From Shewanella woodyi ATCC 51908 (GTDB lineage Bacteria; Pseudomonadota; Gammaproteobacteria; Enterobacterales; Shewanellaceae), in NCBI RefSeq assembly GCF_000019525.1, contig NC_010506.1:4340001-4404000 (forward strand): a stretch of DNA of 64,000 nt. Reading direction: 5' to 3'. Below, piece after piece: positions 60,516 to 64,000 of this stretch. A program made the position numbers and the translations under genes. The notes under the pieces were generated by a model. The model worked only from the letters and a program-made list of their open reading frames with translations. It did not search any database and was not told the DNA's origin. Position 1 is the first letter of the stretch. Each line of letters starts with the position of its first letter.

Positions 60516-60539
60516 TGAAACAACTAAGTGGATCTAATT

Positions 60540-62540
60540 TTAGATTTTAAACTGTTGAATACTCTTTGAGAGCGCTTTAGTCATCTCTTGAAACTCAATC
60601 AAACTTGCAGATAGGTCTTGGCTAGAGGTGAGAGAGTCATCAGATAAGCCTCTAACATTCTCAACATTACAGGCCACCTCTTCAGCCACTACAGCCTGTT
60701 GGCCAATCGCTGATGTTATCTCAACAGTTTGATGTTGGATCTCCACAATCGCATCGGTTATTCCACTTAGCGCCGTTTCAACTTGGGTCGTCAGCTCCTT
60801 GCCAAGGTTTGCTTGCTCAACTCCCTCCTCCATCACCTGCTCAGCCTGAAGCGCGCCCTGTTGAAGAGTCTGAATGATATCCTGAATGTTGGCTGTCGAG
60901 TCTTGTGTACGAGAGGCCAACGTTCTGACTTCATCTGCCACAACAGCAAATCCTCTTCCCTGCTCACCCGCTCGGGCAGCCTCAATAGCAGCATTAAGCG
61001 CTAATAGGTTAGTTTGCTCAGCAATGCCTCGGATCACACTCAACACCTCACCAATCTGCTCCGAGCTGGTACGCAGATGACGAACCACTTTAGCCGCTTC
61101 AATCACTTTCGCTGAAAGACACTGCATCCCATCATTTGCCTTAGTGACAATGGCCATACCATCTTGGGATTGACTCTGCGCCTTTTCAGAAAACTCACTG
61201 GCACGTTGAGCACTGTTTGCCATCTCCTGAGAGGTGTGGGCCAGCTCTGTGGCCGCCGTCGCAACTGAAGCTATCTCCTGCTTTTGTTGTGCGACCGATT
61301 GCAGCGTCTGCTCACAAACATTAACGGCGCCAGTGATCCCACTATCCACTCTCTGAGTCAGCTCACGGCTCTGCTCTAACATTAACTGTACTTTGGAGGC
61401 AAAACGATTAAACGCATCTCCTAATTTACCCAGCTCATCCTCCCGCTCCATATGGATCCGCTTTGAAAGGTCCCCCTCTCCCTCAGCGATATCCTCCATC
61501 GCCTCAAGTAAACGAGTAATTTGACGCCTGAAAGGAAGCAACATCATCCACACAGTAAAGCCGACCAGCAGCATACTGATAACGGCAAACCAGATAGCAT
61601 TGATAACCGCATCGTTGACCGGCGCTTCAATCACCTCCACAGGTAACATAAAGGCTAGGTGCCACTTTTGCTGAGGATAATCACCACCGACACTGATATA
61701 ACTCACCCTCTGCTCTACGCCCTTAAAGGTCACTTCAGCAACACCTTGATGATTAGCTTTCATCATACGACTTAACTCAGAAAACCCTTGAGTGTCATTA
61801 AAATAACTATCAACTTTTCCCGCTTCCGAGCCAGGCTGAAACTCTTGATTAAATCCAGGGAAATAGACCAGTTGGCCAGAGTTTGTGACTAAAAAGGCCT
61901 CACCTTTGTGTTGATATTTCATTGCAGCTAACAGCTCAGAACCTATGGTATCGATTAAGATATCCATGCCGCCTATGCCGATAAACTCTCCACTACGATT
62001 TCGAATCACAGATTTTACTGTGGCTGAGATTGAGCCATCATTTGCATCAACGGCAGGATCTGTCACATACATGCCATCTTTATCTATCCCCTCCTGCCAC
62101 CAAGGACGCTTATTGGTAAAATAGTTCGCATCGTTATAACGACCGTTCAAGTCGAAATATTCATAGGTGTTGGCAGAGCCGAAGAAAACAGACTTGATAT
62201 CACTATCGCTGTCTGAAAAATGCTTAAAATATTGGATAACTCGCTCATACTCTATGTCGCTGTTTATGTTGCTTAAGCGTTTATCATACTCAGTGAACCA
62301 ATTCTGTACTTGAGGAGAGGCAAACACCGAGTCGATCACTTTCGCTTTCTCGATAAAATAGCTCTCCACCTCATTAGATTTAAACTGCACTAAGGAAGCG
62401 AGATCCCTATCAATTTGCGCTCGAGTTCGCTCACTCTCGCCTTTAACAAGAAAAACGGAGATCAGAGTAAGTAAGATGGCTAACGCACCGACAATTGAGA
62501 AGACGAGCTGAAGGCTCAGGGAAGTTTTTAGCTGCCGCAT
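60540..62540 (-). CDS. Methyl-accepting chemotaxis protein with double-Cache sensor
   Basis: 666 aa. Membrane segments at about 9-30 and 310-333 enclose a large periplasmic region. That region has the [39 protein letters not shown] pattern of dCache_1 ligand-binding domains, common for amino acids or other small ligands. HAMP at about 335-390, then the signalling coiled coil with [23 protein letters not shown] and [15 protein letters not shown]. No CheR pentapeptide at the end (IQQFKI). Single gene. Confidence 0.95.
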   Translation of the reverse strand: MRQLKTSLSLQLVFSIVGALAILLTLISVFLVKGESERTRAQIDRDLASLVQFKSNEVESYFIEKAKVIDSVFASPQVQNWFTEYDKRLSNINSDIEYERVIQYFKHFSDSDSDIKSVFFGSANTYEYFDLNGRYNDANYFTNKRPWWQEGIDKDGMYVTDPAVDANDGSISATVKSVIRNRSGEFIGIGGMDILIDTIGSELLAAMKYQHKGEAFLVTNSGQLVYFPGFNQEFQPGSEAGKVDSYFNDTQGFSELSRMMKANHQGVAEVTFKGVEQRVSYISVGGDYPQQKWHLAFMLPVEVIEAPVNDAVINAIWFAVISMLLVGFTVWMMLLPFRRQITRLLEAMEDIAEGEGDLSKRIHMEREDELGKLGDAFNRFASKVQLMLEQSRELTQRVDSGITGAVNVCEQTLQSVAQQKQEIASVATAATELAHTSQEMANSAQRASEFSEKAQSQSQDGMAIVTKANDGMQCLSAKVIEAAKVVRHLRTSSEQIGEVLSVIRGIAEQTNLLALNAAIEAARAGEQGRGFAVVADEVRTLASRTQDSTANIQDIIQTLQQGALQAEQVMEEGVEQANLGKELTTQVETALSGITDAIVEIQHQTVEITSAIGQQAVVAEEVACNVENVRGLSDDSLTSSQDLSASLIEFQEMTKALSKSIQQFKI

Positions 62541-62711
62541 AAGAGAAAACCTTAATGTTATTATTTTTTTAAGGTATTAATCTATCAGAACTAAAATTAG
62601 AGTGAAGAGCTAACTAACTGTTTATAGTGAAAAGTGTTTTTAATTTTTTGCGTAAGATGGCTGCACTCAGTCACTGACCATTTAGCGCTAGCAAGTTAGA
62701 CACGAGCTCAC

Positions 62712-62900
62712 TTAAAACTGAGCGTATATCATCTTAAGTTCATCTTCGGTTAACAACAGCTGCTCACTTCTAGCTAAGACTAAAGACTGTTTTTTTGCTT
62801 TCATTAGTTCAGCTTCTAATGACTTTACCTGTTGTTGCAGTATTAGATTCTGCTCTCTAAGACCAACAGGGATGAAGGCTATCGATTTACGTTTATTCAT
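62712..62900 (-). CDS. Small coiled-coil protein of unknown function
   Basis: 62 aa, MNKRKSIAFIPVGLREQNLILQQQ. Residues about 15-45 form a likely coiled coil (QQVKSLEAELMKAKK). No signal peptide. A GAGGA site 8 bases before the ATG supports translation. Not a recognised family; monocistronic between the chemoreceptor and the bacterioferritins. Confidence 0.65.
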   Translation of the reverse strand: MNKRKSIAFIPVGLREQNLILQQQVKSLEAELMKAKKQSLVLARSEQLLLTEDELKMIYAQF

Positions 62901-62997
62901 ATCTCGTCCTCAACAGATATTATTAAGGATATTAGGTGGTGACTGAACTCAAGCTGTATGGCTCCCCCAATGTTCTCTATTTATGTGAGCTACACAT

Positions 62998-63028
62998 ATA
63001 AAAAAGGCTTAGCATAGTGCTAAGCCTT
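62998..63028 (-). terminator. Terminator of the bacterioferritin genes
   Basis: An 11-bp perfect stem, AAGGCTTAGCA with TGCTAAGCCTT around TAG, is followed by T-rich sequence on the minus strand, 28 bases past the stop of the first bacterioferritin gene. Confidence 0.9.
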
Positions 63029-63055
63029 CCTATTTCGCCCAAAAGAGCTAAACCA

Positions 63056-63523
63056 TTACATTTTAGATTGCAGGTAGTTTTGCAAGCCAATTTTGTCGAT
63101 TAAACCTAGCTGCTTCTCCAGCCAATACATGTGATCAGACTCTGTCTCATCAAGCAATACCTCTAAAATCTCACGAGTCTGGAAATCTTTCTTCTCCTCA
63201 CACAGAGCTATCGCATCGCGAAGGTTATCAGCAACTTGGTACTCATAGTTGAGATCATTTTGCAGCATCTCTTGGGTATTCTTACCAATGTGAAGCGCTT
63301 CACGGCTCGCCACATCAGGCGTACCTTCGAGGAAAAGAATACGCTGAACCAGTTTACCAGCATGCTCTCTCTCATCATCTGATTCATGGGAGATCCGCTC
63401 ATGCAGCTCATTTAATCCCCAATCTTCATACATCAAACCATGGACAAAGTACTGATCCATTGCCGACAATTCACCGGCCAATAGCTTATTGAGTGTATCG
63501 ATAACTTCTTGATTACCTTTCAT
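63056..63523 (-). CDS. bfr: Bacterioferritin subunit lacking the heme-ligand methionine
   Basis: 155-aa ferritin-like four-helix iron-storage protein. Ferroxidase ligands Glu18, Glu51, His54 and Glu94 are visible; the E-x-x-H pair lies at Glu128/His131 after a one-residue insertion. Residue 52 is Arg where heme-binding bacterioferritins have Met, so this subunit probably cannot hold the axial heme. GAGG precedes the ATG. It lies 9 bases after the partner subunit on the same strand and ends QNYLQSKM as that one does. Confidence 0.95.
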   Translation of the reverse strand: MKGNQEVIDTLNKLLAGELSAMDQYFVHGLMYEDWGLNELHERISHESDDEREHAGKLVQRILFLEGTPDVASREALHIGKNTQEMLQNDLNYEYQVADNLRDAIALCEEKKDFQTREILEVLLDETESDHMYWLEKQLGLIDKIGLQNYLQSKM

Positions 63524-63532
63524 ACTCGCCTC

Positions 63533-64000
63533 TTATTTGTCCATTTTTGATTGTAAGTAGTTTTGAATTCCAGTCAGTCCTATCAACTCCTGCTGAGCCT
63601 CAAGCCAATCTAAGTGCTCCTCTTCATCCTCAAGAATATCTTCAAGAATATCGCGGCTCACATAGTCACGCTCTGATTCGCAGATCTCAATGGCTTCACG
63701 CATTAAAACTAACTGCTCCTCAAGCATCTCTTTATCGCAGGCTAACATCTCTTCGCTCTGCTCACCGATCCGCAGCTTCTGCAGCATCTGTAAATTTGGA
63801 AGTCCCTCAAGAAATAGTACTCGTTCAATCAACTTATCTGCATGCTTCATGTCCTGAATGGACTTCTTATATGCCGCTTTATCGAGTGCATCGAGTCCCC
63901 AGTTTTTAAACATTCTGGCATGGAGGAAGTACTGGTTTATTGCAGTCAATTCAAAGGTAAGTACCTTATTGAGTTGGCTAAGTACTTTAGGTTGCCCTTT
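63533..64000 (-). CDS. bfr: Bacterioferritin subunit with heme-ligand methionine (5' end just outside the window)
   Basis: The open frame reaches the window edge; the last in-window codon is the lysine of MKGQPKVL-type N-termini, so the ATG should be the next three bases. 157-158 aa. Met52 (DMKHAD), the axial heme ligand, is present. Two ferroxidase positions are changed: residue 51 is Asp not Glu and residue 94 is Leu not Glu; Glu18, His54, Glu127 and His130 remain. It is probably the heme subunit of a mixed 24-mer with the neighbouring ferroxidase subunit, as known in some bacteria with paired Bfr genes. Confidence 0.93.
   Translation of the reverse strand, partial: KGQPKVLSQLNKVLTFELTAINQYFLHARMFKNWGLDALDKAAYKKSIQDMKHADKLIERVLFLEGLPNLQMLQKLRIGEQSEEMLACDKEMLEEQLVLMREAIEICESERDYVSRDILEDILEDEEEHLDWLEAQQELIGLTGIQNYLQSKMDK

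Overview
The window looks like the chromosome of a marine gammaproteobacterium, most probably a Shewanella. The gene order (nlpI, pnp, rpsO, truB, rbfA, infB, nusA, rimP, initiator tRNA, tRNA-Leu, secG, tpiA, glmM, folP, ftsH, rlmE, yhbY, then greA, carB, carA, dapB, dnaJ, dnaK) and protein details such as paired bacterioferritins, a TorF-type porin and a GlyGly-CTERM serine protease fit that genus. The genus call is inference from gene content; no 16S gene is present.

About 1-19 kb holds the conserved translation and transcription cluster, almost all on the minus strand, with an unusual plus-strand GGDEF/EAL gene inserted between rpsO and pnp. About 19-37 kb holds secDF, greA, a porin, a chemoreceptor, carAB-dapB, an FKBP isomerase, an M48 lipoprotein protease and dnaKJ behind a clear sigma-32 promoter.

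About 38.5-48.9 kb is an accessory region. It has a 266-bp MITE-like element, a 0.9-kb direct duplication that leaves a truncated second copy of a secreted gene, a family of modular palindromic repeats, two minus-strand cassette-like ORFs bounded by three attC-like sites with no integrase (a CALIN-like remnant), an acetyltransferase, a DUF2975/XRE pair, a secreted trypsin-like protease and a subclass B1 metallo-beta-lactamase.

About 49-64 kb returns to ordinary metabolism: a nitronate monooxygenase, proBA, a purine-type permease, an M17 peptidase, pepD, SOS-controlled dinB, a second chemoreceptor and two bacterioferritin subunits. It contains a 1.3-kb stretch without a long ORF (54.6-55.9 kb). 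I read this as two tandem paralogous structured transcripts, each with its own promoter and a nearly identical 3' end and terminator. One also carries a 32-codon ORF with a strong ribosome binding site. This is the best candidate here for an undescribed system.

Several starts were moved from the longest ORF using family alignments remembered from known homologues and visible ribosome binding sites: rbfA, infB, folP, ftsH, yhbY, greA, the porin, carA, dapB, the acetyltransferase, the DUF2975 gene, the protease, proB, pepD and dinB. TTG starts are inferred for rimP, carA, dinB and the EamA transporter, and GTG starts for folP and pepD.
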